Under the pieces are notes generated by a model. It saw only the letters and a list, made by a program, of their open reading frames with translations. It was not told the origin of the DNA and made no database searches. The position numbers and the translations under genes were made by a program. Below are positions 8,220 through 17,189 of a stretch of 64,000 bases of DNA, piece by piece; within the stretch, counting starts at the first letter, position 1; each line of letters begins with the position of its first letter. Source of the stretch: Verrucosispora sp. WMMD573 (GTDB lineage: Bacteria; Actinomycetota; Actinomycetes; Mycobacteriales; Micromonosporaceae); assembly GCF_027497175.1 (NCBI RefSeq), contig NZ_CP114901.1, positions 4,092,001-4,156,000 on the forward strand. Reading direction: 5' to 3'.

Positions 8220-9643
8220 GATCCCTCTCCGAACTTGAAGACCCGCTTCGGCAGCCGGTACGCCAGGTCGACGATGGTCTCGGCGGCCTCGTCCATGGGC
8301 AGCCGGTGCTCGGCGACCAGCCGGGCCAGGAAGCCGGCGTCGACGCGGCGCGCCACGTCGTGACGGACCGGGATGGAACAGAACGCCCGGGTGTCGTCGA
8401 CGAACCCGGCGGTGTTGTAGAAGCCGGCGGTTTCGGTCACCGACTCACGGAAGCGGCGCAGCACCTCGGGGGAGTCCAGGAACCACCAGGGGGCACCGAG
8501 CAGCAGCGCGGCGTACCCGCCCGCGAGGGGCGCCAACTCCCGGGTGAAGGTGTCCTCGTCGAGGGTGTAGAGCACCACCCGAAGGCGGGGGTCGTTGCCG
8601 TACGCGTCCAGCAGCGGGGCGAGGGCGTGCACGTACTCGGTGACCTGTGGGATGTCGCCACCCACGTCGCGGCCGTGCCGGGCGTGCAGCCACCGGTTGT
8701 GGTTGCGCACCGCACCCGGGTGCAACTGCATGACCAGGCCGTCGTCGAGCGACATGCGGGCGAACTCCAGCAGCATGTGCGCCCGGAACGCCTCCGCGTC
8801 GCCCGGCTCCGCCGCGCCCCGGCGCGCCCGGTCGAACAGCGTCGCGGCGCCGGCACCGAGATCGAGGGTACGGGCGGTGGGGTGGCCGTGGTCGGAGGAG
8901 GTGGCGCCGGCGGCGATGAAGGCGGCCCGGCGCGAACGCAGGGCGGCCAGGTAGCCGACGTACGTCCCGGTGTCCTCCCCGGTGATCTCGCCGAGCTGGT
9001 CGACGTTGCGCGACCAGCCCTCGAAGTCCAGGTCGACCACGTTGTCGGGGCGGAAGGTGGTGACCACCCGCCCGCCGGGACCGCCCCAGCCGTCGGCGGC
9101 GAGCTTGGCGTGCCGGCCAAGGTCGTCCAGGGGCGACTCGGTGGTGGCGAGCACCTCGATGTTGAACCGTTCGAACAGTGCCCGCGGCCGGAAGTCGGGC
9201 TCCGCGAGCCGGGCGGCGAGGGCGTCGTACACCTCGTCGGCGGTGCCCGGGGTGAGTCGGGTGTGCACGCCGAACACCTCGGTGAAGGTCTGCTCCAGCC
9301 ACAGCCGGGACGGGGTGCCCCGGAACAGGTGCCACCCGTCGGCGAAGCGACGCCAGATGCGCCGCCCGTCGGTCTCCACCGGGCTGCCGTCGCGGCTGGG
9401 CACCCCCAGCTCGCCAGGGGAGACGCCCTGGCTGAGCAGCATCCGGGTCACGTAGTGGTCCGGCACGATGAGCAGCTGGGACGGGTCGGGGAACGGCTGG
9501 TCCTCGGCCAGCAGCGCCGGATCGACGTGTCCGTGCGGGGAGATGATGGGCAACTGCGCCACCAGCGCGTACAGCTCCCGGGCCAGCGCACGTTGGCCCG
9601 GCTCGGCGGGGAGGAGCAGGTCGGGTCTGGTCGAGGTGGGCAC
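8216..9643 (-). CDS. uxaC: Glucuronate/galacturonate isomerase (uronate isomerase)
   Basis: A 475-residue amidohydrolase-superfamily isomerase that converts D-glucuronate to D-fructuronate and D-galacturonate to D-tagaturonate, the entry step for pectin-derived uronic acids. The metal-site start is visible as PIISPHGHVDP near residue 35, and the C-terminal GFVDDTRAFCSIPVRHDVARR is the typical UxaC signature. Length matches the family. It is second in the leftward operon, 24 nt after the Gfo/Idh gene. A purine-rich stretch precedes the ATG at 9643. Confidence 0.95.
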   Translation of the reverse strand: MPTSTRPDLLLPAEPGQRALARELYALVAQLPIISPHGHVDPALLAEDQPFPDPSQLLIVPDHYVTRMLLSQGVSPGELGVPSRDGSPVETDGRRIWRRFADGWHLFRGTPSRLWLEQTFTEVFGVHTRLTPGTADEVYDALAARLAEPDFRPRALFERFNIEVLATTESPLDDLGRHAKLAADGWGGPGGRVVTTFRPDNVVDLDFEGWSRNVDQLGEITGEDTGTYVGYLAALRSRRAAFIAAGATSSDHGHPTARTLDLGAGAATLFDRARRGAAEPGDAEAFRAHMLLEFARMSLDDGLVMQLHPGAVRNHNRWLHARHGRDVGGDIPQVTEYVHALAPLLDAYGNDPRLRVVLYTLDEDTFTRELAPLAGGYAALLLGAPWWFLDSPEVLRRFRESVTETAGFYNTAGFVDDTRAFCSIPVRHDVARRVDAGFLARLVAEHRLPMDEAAETIVDLAYRLPKRVFKFGEGS

Positions 9644-9667
9644 GGGGAGCGGCTCCTGTGGTCGGTG

Positions 9668-10996
9668 TCAGTCGAGGGTGAGCAGGTCGGCGACCCGCAC
9701 GGGTGCGCCGGTTTCGAAGGCCCGGTTGGCGGCCAGGCCGGTGAGCAGGGCCAGCGCCCCGTCGCGAGCGCTGGCCGCGCGGTGGAGCGGATCGGGTACG
9801 CCACCGAACAGCACCTGCGTCATCCGAGCGTCCGCCCCGCCGTGCCCGTGCCGGGTGTAGCCGTCGACCTCGATGCGTTGCGGCGGTGACCAGAAGGGGC
9901 GCAAGGTCAGCGTGGCGGCGCCACCCTCGTCGGCGGCCTGGTCGCCGTGCAGCGCGGCGCCCTTGAGCGCACCGGCGGCGGCCGGGCTGACGAACTCGCT
10001 CTCGGTGACCTCCAGTTCGAGGCGGCCCCGGCTGCCGTTGACCATCACCCGGTAACCCTCCCAGGGCGCGTACGCCGTGAGGTGGTAGGTCATGGTCGCC
10101 CCGGTGGAGTAGGTGGCCAGCACCGCCATGTCGTCCTCGATGCTGACTCCGGGGGCGAAGACGTTCTGGTCCCGGTGGTAGCCGTCCTCGGCCTCGGCGT
10201 CGAGGTACAACTCGCGCAGTCGGGGGTGCTCGGCCAGCCGCAACGCGAACGGGTCGTCGTCGGCGGCCGGCGACGCGTGCGCCCGGTCGTAGTCGCGGGC
10301 GTAGCCGTGCCGGCGGCCGGCGTCACCGTAGAAGAACAGCCGGCCGGCGGCGTACACCTGCACGGGTGTGGCGTCCAGCCACCAGTTGACCAGGTCGAAG
10401 TGGTGGCTGGCCTTGTGCACCATCAGGCCGCCGGAGCTGGCCTTGTCGCGGTGCCAGCGGCGGAAGTAGTCGGCGCCGTGGCGCACGTCGAGCAGCCATT
10501 CGAAGTGCACCGAGCCGATCTCGCCCACCGCCCCGTCGGCCAGCAGCCGGCGCAGTTGCTCGTGCAGCGGGTTGTAGCGGTAGTTGAAGGCCACCGTCAC
10601 CCGCCGGCCGGTGCGGCGTACCGCGTCGAGAATGCGCTGGCAGCGCGGCGCGTCGGTGGTCATCGGTTTCTCGGTGACCACGTCGCAGCCCGCCTCCAGA
10701 GCAGCCACCACGTACTCGTCGTGGGTGACGTCCACGGAGGTCACCAACACCACGTCGACGTGCTCCTTGGCCAGCATCGCGGCGAAGTCGCCCGCGTGGT
10801 AGGTCGGCACGGGCCGGTGGCCCAGCTCACCGAGCCACCGGTTGTGGGCGTCCATCCGGGCCTGGTTGACGTCGGCGAAGGCGACCAGCTCGACGGTGTC
10901 GGCGTGGTCGCGCACCAGTGCCCGGACGAACATCTCGGCGCGGGCGCCGGTGCCGACCACGGCGTACCGGGCCCGCCTGCCGGATTGCGGTGACAC
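9668..10996 (-). CDS. Gfo/Idh/MocA-family oxidoreductase, first gene of uronate operon
   Basis: A 442-residue NAD(P)-binding dehydrogenase. The Rossmann motif is VVGTGARAEM and the conserved lysine motif is EKPMTTD. The C-terminal region (NYRYNPLHEQLRRLL, GGLMVHKASHHFDLVNWWL) is typical of the large sugar-dehydrogenase-like subfamily. The GTG start at 10996 has GAGGAGGG eight bases upstream, which fixes the start. It is the promoter-proximal gene of a five-gene run and shares its upstream region with the divergent LacI gene. Substrate unknown; a role on an unsaturated or modified uronate is plausible from context. Confidence 0.86.
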   Translation of the reverse strand: MSPQSGRRARYAVVGTGARAEMFVRALVRDHADTVELVAFADVNQARMDAHNRWLGELGHRPVPTYHAGDFAAMLAKEHVDVVLVTSVDVTHDEYVVAALEAGCDVVTEKPMTTDAPRCQRILDAVRRTGRRVTVAFNYRYNPLHEQLRRLLADGAVGEIGSVHFEWLLDVRHGADYFRRWHRDKASSGGLMVHKASHHFDLVNWWLDATPVQVYAAGRLFFYGDAGRRHGYARDYDRAHASPAADDDPFALRLAEHPRLRELYLDAEAEDGYHRDQNVFAPGVSIEDDMAVLATYSTGATMTYHLTAYAPWEGYRVMVNGSRGRLELEVTESEFVSPAAAGALKGAALHGDQAADEGGAATLTLRPFWSPPQRIEVDGYTRHGHGGADARMTQVLFGGVPDPLHRAASARDGALALLTGLAANRAFETGAPVRVADLLTLD

Positions 10997-11019
10997 GGAC
11001 CGACCCTCCTCGATCTCTC

Positions 11020-11033
11020 TGCAAACCTTTGCA
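11020..11033. promoter_or_regulatory. LacI-type operator of the uronate operon
   Basis: TGCAAACCTTTGCA has perfect 6-bp inverted arms around a 2-bp centre. It lies 24-37 nt before the GTG of the first gene of the leftward operon, where bound repressor would block transcription. It shares the TGCAAAC half-site with the operator at 11171-11184, so both are probably bound by the LacI protein encoded next door. Confidence 0.7.
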
Positions 11034-11160
11034 CTGAAGTAACCACGGTCGATCGGCTCGCGTCAACGAGGGCGCGAAAATCGGCGGCATTTGCCCCGTT
11101 AGGTGGGCTTAACAGGGCATGATGTGTGGCCCACCGAAACACAGCTGTAACCATCCACCG

Positions 11161-11189
11161 TTGACACTGGCGCAACCGTTTGCATTAAT
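11161..11189 (+). promoter_or_regulatory. Promoter with embedded LacI operator for the regulator/importer operon
   Basis: TTGACA at 11161-11166 and ATTAAT at 11184-11189 are separated by 17 nt. CGCAACCGTTTGCA (11171-11184; reverse complement TGCAAACGGTTGCG, with the CG centre usual for LacI operators) fills the spacer. Transcription would begin near 11196, giving a leader of about 38 nt before the ATG at 11234. The layout predicts autorepression of the LacI gene and repression of the importer behind it. Confidence 0.65.
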
Positions 11190-11233
11190 TGGCGGCACCC
11201 GTGACCGCCGACACATCGACGAAGGGAGCCTGG

Positions 11234-12364
11234 ATGCCAGTCACCATCAGGGACGTCGCCCGGGCCTCCGGCGTGCACATCTCCACCGTCTCCCGCACCT
11301 TTTCGGCACCCCACCTGGTCAATCCGGAGACCCGGGTACGGGTGCTCGCGTGCGCCGAGGATCTGGGCTATCGGCCCAACCGCGCCGCCCGCGCACTCAT
11401 TACCGGCCGTACCCACAACATCGGGCTGATCATCGCCGACATCGCCAACCCCTTCTTCCCGCCACTGATCAAGGCGGCGGAGAGCCAGGCCCGCCACCGC
11501 GACTACCACGTCTTCGTGGCCGACACCAACGAGGACGCCGCCGCCGAGGAGGAACTGGTCCACGCCCTGGCCAAGCAGGTCGACGGGGTGCTGCTGTGCA
11601 GCCCCCGGATGAGCAACAGCCTGATCGAGCAGCTCAGTCGGGAGGTGCCGCTGGTGGTGGTGAACCGACAGCTGGCCGGGCTGCCGTGCGTGCTGATGGA
11701 TGTCGGGCAGGGCGCGCGTTCGGCCATCGAGCACCTCGCCGGGCTGGGGCACCGGGAAATGGCACTGCTGGGCGGTCCACGTGGTTCGTGGACCAGCCGG
11801 GAGATCCGGCGCGCCGCCAGCGCCGCCGCCCGGGCCGCGGGAGCGGAGCTGACCGTGCTCGGTCCCAACCCGCCCACCGAGACCGGCGGTCTCGCCCAGG
11901 CGGAGCAGGTCCGCCGGGCCGGCGTCACCGCCGTGCTCGCCTACAACGACCTGATGGCGATCGGGCTTCTCGAAGGGCTCGACGCACTCGGGGTGCGGGT
12001 GCCACAGGAGGTGAGTGTCGTCGGTGTCGACGACATCTCCCTGAGCCGACTCACCCGCCCCAAGCTGACGACGGTGGCCACGCCAACCGCGGCCGCCGGC
12101 CGGACGGCCGTCGACATGTTGCTGCAACAGGACACCGATTTCCCGCGCACCGCGCGGGGCGGCGGTGCCACCGTGGCAGTCGGCGTCCGTCGCACCACCG
12201 CACAGGTAATGCTCCAGACCGAGTTGGTCATCCGCGACTCCACCGCGCCGGGCCCCTACGCCGGCCGGGAACGTCCCGGAACCGCTGCCGCTGGCCCGGG
12301 TCCGCATCGCCGTGCGGACCCGGGCAACCCGGTCGTGGCCGCCGGTGACGTGGTCGCCTCCTAA
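11234..12364 (+). CDS. LacI-family transcriptional regulator of the pectin/uronate locus
   Basis: A 376-residue repressor. The N-terminal helix-turn-helix reads VTIRDVARASGVHISTVSRTFS, with the hinge-helix segment RPNRAARALITGR. A periplasmic-binding-protein-like effector domain follows (HNIGLIIADIANPFFPPLI; GVDDISLSRLTRPKLTTV). The ATG at 11234 is chosen because GAAGGGAG precedes it and because the TTG alternative at 11189 lies inside the promoter. The C-terminus carries about 45 extra Gly/Pro/Arg-rich residues beyond the usual end. It sits between the two operons it most likely controls; two matching operators are present. The inducer is probably a uronate or oligogalacturonide, by inference. 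Confidence 0.93.
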   Translation: MPVTIRDVARASGVHISTVSRTFSAPHLVNPETRVRVLACAEDLGYRPNRAARALITGRTHNIGLIIADIANPFFPPLIKAAESQARHRDYHVFVADTNEDAAAEEELVHALAKQVDGVLLCSPRMSNSLIEQLSREVPLVVVNRQLAGLPCVLMDVGQGARSAIEHLAGLGHREMALLGGPRGSWTSREIRRAASAAARAAGAELTVLGPNPPTETGGLAQAEQVRRAGVTAVLAYNDLMAIGLLEGLDALGVRVPQEVSVVGVDDISLSRLTRPKLTTVATPTAAAGRTAVDMLLQQDTDFPRTARGGGATVAVGVRRTTAQVMLQTELVIRDSTAPGPYAGRERPGTAAAGPGPHRRADPGNPVVAAGDVVAS

Positions 12365-12383
12365 CGCCAAGGAGTGAGCGCAC

Positions 12384-13724
12384 ATGCACCCCGCAACGCA
12401 CCCCACCGCCAGCGCGCCTGACGGGCGCACCTACCGTACCCCCCTGCTGCGCCGCCGGCTGTTGCGCGGCCTGCTCGCCGCGGTCGTGGCCCTGCCGCTG
12501 GTCGGCGCGGCCGCGGCCTGCGGCGACGACGCCGGGTCCGACGGCAAGACCACCATCTCGATCTTCTGGTGGGGCGGCGAGGCCCGGGCCCAGCTCACCG
12601 AGCAGGCGCTGGACCTCTACACCCAGAAGAACCCGGACGTCGTCTTTGAGAAGGTCTGGCAGGCCAACCAGGGCTACTTCGACAAGCTGGCCACCCTGAC
12701 CGCCGGCGGCAACCCGCCGGACATCTTCCAGATCGATGACAACTTCCTCACCGAGTACGCGGCCCGCAACGCGACCCTGGACCTCAAGCCGTATCAGGAA
12801 TCCGGTGACCTGGACACCTCCAAGTTCCCGCCCAGCCTCCTCCAGTACGGCGTGGTCGACGGCAAGCTCGCCGGCCTGGCCGCCGGGGAGAACACCCAGG
12901 GACTGGTCTACAACAAGACGCTTGTGACCAAGAACGGCCTGCCCGAGCCGACCACCGGGATGAGCTGGGAGGAGCACATCGACTGGGCCGAGCAGGTCAG
13001 CAAGAAGACCGGTGTGCCCGGTACCCAGGACCCCAGCGCCGACTACAAGGCGTTCTGGGTGTGGCTGCGTCAGCAGGGCAAGGACCTATACTCCGGCAGC
13101 GACCTCGGCTTCACCGTCGATGACGTGACCAAGTGGTTCGAGCTGTGGAAGGGTGCCCGAGACCGGGGAGCCACCCCGACCCCCGACGTCATCCACGAGG
13201 GCAACGCCACCGACATCACCAAGCAACTCGTGGTCACCGGCAAGTCGGCGACCTCCTGGGTCTGGGTCAACCAGATGCCGGAACTGAAGAAGAACACCTC
13301 CGACGAACTCGGTGTCATCGCCTACCCGGGTGACCCCGCCGGCCAGTGGGCCCGTGCCTCGATGTACTGGTCGGTCTTCCGGGGCAGCAAGAACGCCGAC
13401 ATCGCCGTCGATGTGATCAACTTCCTGGCGAACGACCCCGAGGCGGTCAAGCTGCTCGGCACCGACCGGGGCCTGCCCTCCAACCTGGACCTGCGCCGGG
13501 TGGTCAGCGACGACACCACCGACGAGGCGATGAAGCAGTCCATCGCGGTGGAGACCGAGCTGGCCGAGACGTTCGGTGAGGCGCCCCAGGTGCCGATCAA
13601 GGGCCACAGCAAGGTCCGGGCCGAGCTGACCAAGGCCGGCGAGAACGCGCAGTACGGTCGGGCGACGCCGGCCGAGGCTGCCGCCCAGTTCGTCGAGGCA
13701 TGCAAGGCGGCAATCGCCTCCTGA
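12384..13724 (+). CDS. ABC sugar importer, substrate-binding lipoprotein
   Basis: A 446-residue solute-binding protein of the extracellular family 1 group. The signal segment LLRGLLAAVVALPLVGAAAAC ends in a cysteine for lipid attachment, after an unusually long charged N-region. The mature protein has the family pattern ISIFWWGGEARAQLTEQALDLY and GGNPPDIFQIDD. It follows the LacI gene by 19 nt and is followed by two permease genes. As in most actinomycete sugar importers, no ATPase gene is present, so a shared MsiK-type ATPase elsewhere is assumed. Probable cargo: oligogalacturonides or similar, from context. Confidence 0.92.
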   Translation: MHPATHPTASAPDGRTYRTPLLRRRLLRGLLAAVVALPLVGAAAACGDDAGSDGKTTISIFWWGGEARAQLTEQALDLYTQKNPDVVFEKVWQANQGYFDKLATLTAGGNPPDIFQIDDNFLTEYAARNATLDLKPYQESGDLDTSKFPPSLLQYGVVDGKLAGLAAGENTQGLVYNKTLVTKNGLPEPTTGMSWEEHIDWAEQVSKKTGVPGTQDPSADYKAFWVWLRQQGKDLYSGSDLGFTVDDVTKWFELWKGARDRGATPTPDVIHEGNATDITKQLVVTGKSATSWVWVNQMPELKKNTSDELGVIAYPGDPAGQWARASMYWSVFRGSKNADIAVDVINFLANDPEAVKLLGTDRGLPSNLDLRRVVSDDTTDEAMKQSIAVETELAETFGEAPQVPIKGHSKVRAELTKAGENAQYGRATPAEAAAQFVEACKAAIAS

Positions 13725-13754
13725 CCCGCCGCACCACCCGGAGAGGAGCAGTTC

Positions 13755-14738
13755 GTGGCGTTGACCACGGCGCCCGACCCGACCCGACGCGGCACCGGAT
13801 CCGTCCGGCCCGACGCCAACCGGCGCGGGTTCGGACGGATCCGGCACGGTGAAGGTCTGGCCGGTTACGTTTTCCTGTCGCCCTGGCTCATCGGTCTGAT
13901 GGGCATCACGGCGCTACCCATGCTGTTGTCGCTGTACCTCAGCTTCACCAACTACGACATCCTCACCCCGTTGTCCGAGGTGGAGTGGGTCGGGCTGGCC
14001 AACTACGAGCGGATGTTCACGAGCGATCCTTCGTGGTGGCACTCGGTACGGGTCACGCTCAGCTTCGCCCTCATCGCCGTACCGCTGAAACTGGCCGCCG
14101 CGCTCGGGGTGGCCCTGCTGCTCAACCGGGCATGGCGCGGCGTCGGGCTGTTCCGCGGCCTGTTCTACCTGCCGTCGCTGCTCGGCGGCAGTGTGGCCCT
14201 GGCCATCGTCTGGGTCAACATGTTCAACCGGGACGGTGCGTTCAACTCGTTCCTCGCCCTCTTCGGCATTCAGGGCAAGCCCTGGGTCAACGACCCGGAC
14301 TGGGCGCTTGAGACGCTCATGGTGCTGGCCATCTGGCAGTTCGGCGCACCCATGGTGATCTTCCTGGCCGGGCTCAAGCAGGTGCCCACGGAGCTGTACG
14401 AGGCCGCCGCGGTGGACGGGGCCGGCAAGTTCCGGCAGTTCGTCAACGTGACCCTGCCGATGCTCTCCCCGGTGATCTTCTTCAACCTGGTGCTGGAGAC
14501 CATCAACGGGTTCCAGGGCTTCACCGCCGCGTTCGTGCTCAGCAACGGCACCGGCGGGCCGGTCGACTCGACCCTGATGTACACGCTCAACCTCTACATC
14601 ACCGGCTTCACCAACCTGGAGATGGGCTACGCCTCCGCGATGGCCTGGGTGTTCCTGATCGCCATCGCGATCATCACGGTGATCTTCTTCAGCACCGGCC
14701 GGTTCTGGGTGCACTACTCCGACGGGGAGGATCGCTGA
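13755..14738 (+). CDS. ABC sugar importer permease (MalF/UgpA type)
   Basis: A 327-residue inner-membrane permease with about six membrane spans. The first is GLAGYVFLSPWLIGLMGITALPM. The ATPase-contacting EAA loop is visible as ELYEAAAVDGAGKFRQFVNVTLPML, near residue 215. GTG start at 13755 with GAGAGGAG upstream. Pairs with the next gene, whose ATG overlaps its stop by one base. Confidence 0.93.
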   Translation: MALTTAPDPTRRGTGSVRPDANRRGFGRIRHGEGLAGYVFLSPWLIGLMGITALPMLLSLYLSFTNYDILTPLSEVEWVGLANYERMFTSDPSWWHSVRVTLSFALIAVPLKLAAALGVALLLNRAWRGVGLFRGLFYLPSLLGGSVALAIVWVNMFNRDGAFNSFLALFGIQGKPWVNDPDWALETLMVLAIWQFGAPMVIFLAGLKQVPTELYEAAAVDGAGKFRQFVNVTLPMLSPVIFFNLVLETINGFQGFTAAFVLSNGTGGPVDSTLMYTLNLYITGFTNLEMGYASAMAWVFLIAIAIITVIFFSTGRFWVHYSDGEDR

Positions 14739-15622
14739 TGGTGGCCGATACCGTCGCCCCGACCGTGGCGACCCGTCCACAACGCCCACGCAGCCGTTCC
14801 TGGCTCCGGTTGGTCGTGCTGCTGGTCATCGTCGCGGTCGTGCTCTACCCGCTGTTCTGGATGATCGGCACCTCCGTCAAGTCGCAGGAGGAGATCGTCA
14901 ACAACATCGGTCTGCTGCCCCGGAACTTCACCCCGGGCAACTACACCGACGGGTGGACCAACTTCGACGTCAGCTTCGCCCGCTTCTTTCTGAACAGTGC
15001 CATGGTCAGCCTGCTCACCCTGGTCGGCAACGCGGTGAGCTGCCTGCTGGCCGCGTACGCCTTCGCCCGGCTGAGGTTCCGGCTGCGCGGGCTGTGGTTC
15101 GCCGTCATGATCGGCACCCTGCTGCTGCCGGGGCACGTGCTGATCGTGCCGCAGTACATCCTCTTCCGCACCCTCGGCCTGGTAGGCGGGGAGTGGCCAT
15201 ACCTGCCACTGCTCATCCCGCAGTTCCTGGCCACGGAGGCGTTCTTCGTCTTCCTGATGGTGCAGTTCATGCGGGGCATCCCCCGCGAGCTGGACGAGGC
15301 GGCGCGGATCGACGGCGCGAACGCGTTCGGCATCTTCCGGCACGTGATCCTGCCGCTGAGCCGTCCGGCTCTGGTCACCACCGCGATCTTCTCGTTCATC
15401 TGGACCTGGAACGACTTCTTCCGGCAACTGGTGTTCCTGTCCGAGTTGAGCGACTACACCGTCCCGGTGGCGTTGACCCTGTTCATCGACTCCACCAGCC
15501 AGAGCGCCGTCGGGCCGATGTTCGCCATGGCGGTGCTGTCCCTGCTGCCGGTCTTCCTGTTCTTCGTCGCCTTCCAGCGGATGCTCGTCGAGGGGATCAA
15601 CACCAGTGGACTCAAGGGCTGA
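14738..15622 (+). CDS. ABC sugar importer permease (MalG/UgpE type)
   Basis: Second permease half of the importer, 294 residues and about six spans beginning LRLVVLLVIVAVVLYPLFWM. The EAA loop reads ELDEAARIDGANAFGIFRHVILPL. Its ATG overlaps the preceding stop (TGATG), so translation is coupled. The downstream YesL-like gene begins inside its last codons. Confidence 0.93.
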   Translation: MVADTVAPTVATRPQRPRSRSWLRLVVLLVIVAVVLYPLFWMIGTSVKSQEEIVNNIGLLPRNFTPGNYTDGWTNFDVSFARFFLNSAMVSLLTLVGNAVSCLLAAYAFARLRFRLRGLWFAVMIGTLLLPGHVLIVPQYILFRTLGLVGGEWPYLPLLIPQFLATEAFFVFLMVQFMRGIPRELDEAARIDGANAFGIFRHVILPLSRPALVTTAIFSFIWTWNDFFRQLVFLSELSDYTVPVALTLFIDSTSQSAVGPMFAMAVLSLLPVFLFFVAFQRMLVEGINTSGLKG

Positions 15623-16238
15623 CGGGCGCGCCGCGCCGGACAGGCCGGGGCGCGACTGGCGGGACACCGTCAGCGACGCCGCCGACCTCGCGCTGCTGGG
15701 CATCCTGGCCGTGCTCGCCGCGGTACCGGTGCTGACCGCCGGTGCCGCGGTCGGCACCGCCAGCGCGGCCGTGCACAGCTGGCTCACCACAGGCAGTTGG
15801 CCGCCGGCGCGTCTGACGCTGTCGCGTTTCGGCCGGGCGCTGCTGCCGGGGGTGCCTGCGGTTCTGATCGGGTTGGCCGCCGCCGGACTGCTCGTCGCGG
15901 ACCTGGCCGCGTTGGCCACCGGCCGGGTCCCGGGCGGTACGGTGGCGCTGGTGCTCACCATCGTCGTCGCGGCGGCGCTGCTCGGCTACGCCGCCGCGAT
16001 AGTGGTCGAGGTGGGGCGCGCCGGTGGCACCGGGTGGCGGTCGGCGGTCACCCGGGCCGCCCGCGCCTGCCTCGACCACCCCGCGCGCTGGGCCGCCCTC
16101 GCCGGCACCGCGCTGGTCGTGGTCCTGCTGTCGGTGCTGGTCACCCCGGTGGCGGTGCCGATCCTCGCCGGGTACGCGCTGGCCGCCGTGCACGCCGTCG
16201 CCCGCCGCCGGCCGGTCGGTCGGGTGGAGCTGTCGTGA
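15606..16238 (+). CDS. YesL-like (DUF624) integral membrane protein
   Basis: A 210-residue protein with about four to five hydrophobic spans (LALLGILAVLAAVPVLTAGAAVG; AVLIGLAAAGLLVADLAAL; VALVLTIVVAAALLGYAAAIVV; TALVVVLLSVLVTPVAVPILAGYAL). DUF624/YesL proteins recur next to oligogalacturonide and rhamnogalacturonan importers in many bacteria, and their function is unproven; a role in importer assembly is often suggested. The GTG start lies 17 nt before the end of the permease gene, so expression is coupled. Family assignment rests on spans, size and context. Confidence 0.7.
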   Translation: MDSRADGRAAPDRPGRDWRDTVSDAADLALLGILAVLAAVPVLTAGAAVGTASAAVHSWLTTGSWPPARLTLSRFGRALLPGVPAVLIGLAAAGLLVADLAALATGRVPGGTVALVLTIVVAAALLGYAAAIVVEVGRAGGTGWRSAVTRAARACLDHPARWAALAGTALVVVLLSVLVTPVAVPILAGYALAAVHAVARRRPVGRVELS

Positions 16239-17080
16239 GCGCTGTCGCCGACCCGCAGTTGCTCGTCGCGGGTACGCCGGTCGCCCGGTACGTGCTCGCA
16301 CCCGACCTGGACGTCCGGCACGGACCCCGGCCGTACCTGCATCCGATCCGGACCCTGGTCGGCACGGTGGTCACCGACGCGCTCCCCGCCGACCACGTGT
16401 GGCACCTCGGCGCGTCGCTGGCGGTGCAGGACGTCAACGGCACGAACCTGTGGGGCGGGCGGACGTACGTGCGCGACGTCGGGTACACCTGGCGCGCCGA
16501 CCACGGCCGGATCGTGCACACCGGATGGGACCGCCGCGAACCGCAGGTGCTGGACCACCACCTGCACTGGTGTGACCCGAGCGGCCGGGTCCTGCTCGCC
16601 GAGCGACGTACGCTGGCCGCCTCGGCGGTGCCCGGTCACGGGAGCGCGTGGCGGCTGGAGGTGTCCAGCACCCTGACGGCACCCGTTGACCACGACGTCA
16701 CGCTGGGCAGCCCGGCCACCAACGGCCGTCCCGGCGGGGCCGGCTACGGCGGATTCTTCTGGCGGGCGGTGGCGGCCGAGCCAGCCGAGGTGTTCACCGC
16801 TGAGCTGGACGGCGAGGAGGCGGTCAACGGGTGCACCGAGCCATGGGTGGCGATGACCGGGCGGGCACCGGACGGTGAGGCGTATTCGCTGGTCTTCAGC
16901 GGCCTCGGGCCCGGCGATCGATGGTTCGTGCGGACGGCGATGTACCCGGGGGTGTGCGTGGCCTTCGCCTTCGAGCAGACCACCACCATCCCGGCGGGCA
17001 CGAGCCGGCGCGGCCACTACCGCGTCGTCATCGCCGACGGCACGCTCGATCGGCACACCGCCGCCGTCCTCATCGACTGA
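16235..17080 (+). CDS. PmoA-like protein (DUF6807 family)
   Basis: A 281-residue soluble protein starting at GTG 16235, which overlaps the upstream stop by 4 nt. Landmarks are RPYLHPIRTLVGTVVTDALPADHVWHLG, WGGRTYVRDVGY, a HHLHW block and GGAGYGGFFWRAV. These are typical of proteins labelled methane oxygenase PmoA or DUF6807 that sit in sugar-utilisation operons. The PmoA name is misleading, since these are not methane monooxygenase subunits. The His-rich blocks could be a metal or carbohydrate site. It ends the rightward importer operon; substrate and reaction are unknown. Confidence 0.75.
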   Translation: MSAVADPQLLVAGTPVARYVLAPDLDVRHGPRPYLHPIRTLVGTVVTDALPADHVWHLGASLAVQDVNGTNLWGGRTYVRDVGYTWRADHGRIVHTGWDRREPQVLDHHLHWCDPSGRVLLAERRTLAASAVPGHGSAWRLEVSSTLTAPVDHDVTLGSPATNGRPGGAGYGGFFWRAVAAEPAEVFTAELDGEEAVNGCTEPWVAMTGRAPDGEAYSLVFSGLGPGDRWFVRTAMYPGVCVAFAFEQTTTIPAGTSRRGHYRVVIADGTLDRHTAAVLID

Positions 17081-17189
17081 CCCGCCCACCCACGGCACCG
17101 CGACCGATGGCGGTCGAAGCGCTCGCTCCGCCACTCCCGGAGCTCCCGCAACGCTATAGGATCCCGGCAGCGGAGCCACCGGCGGTCGA

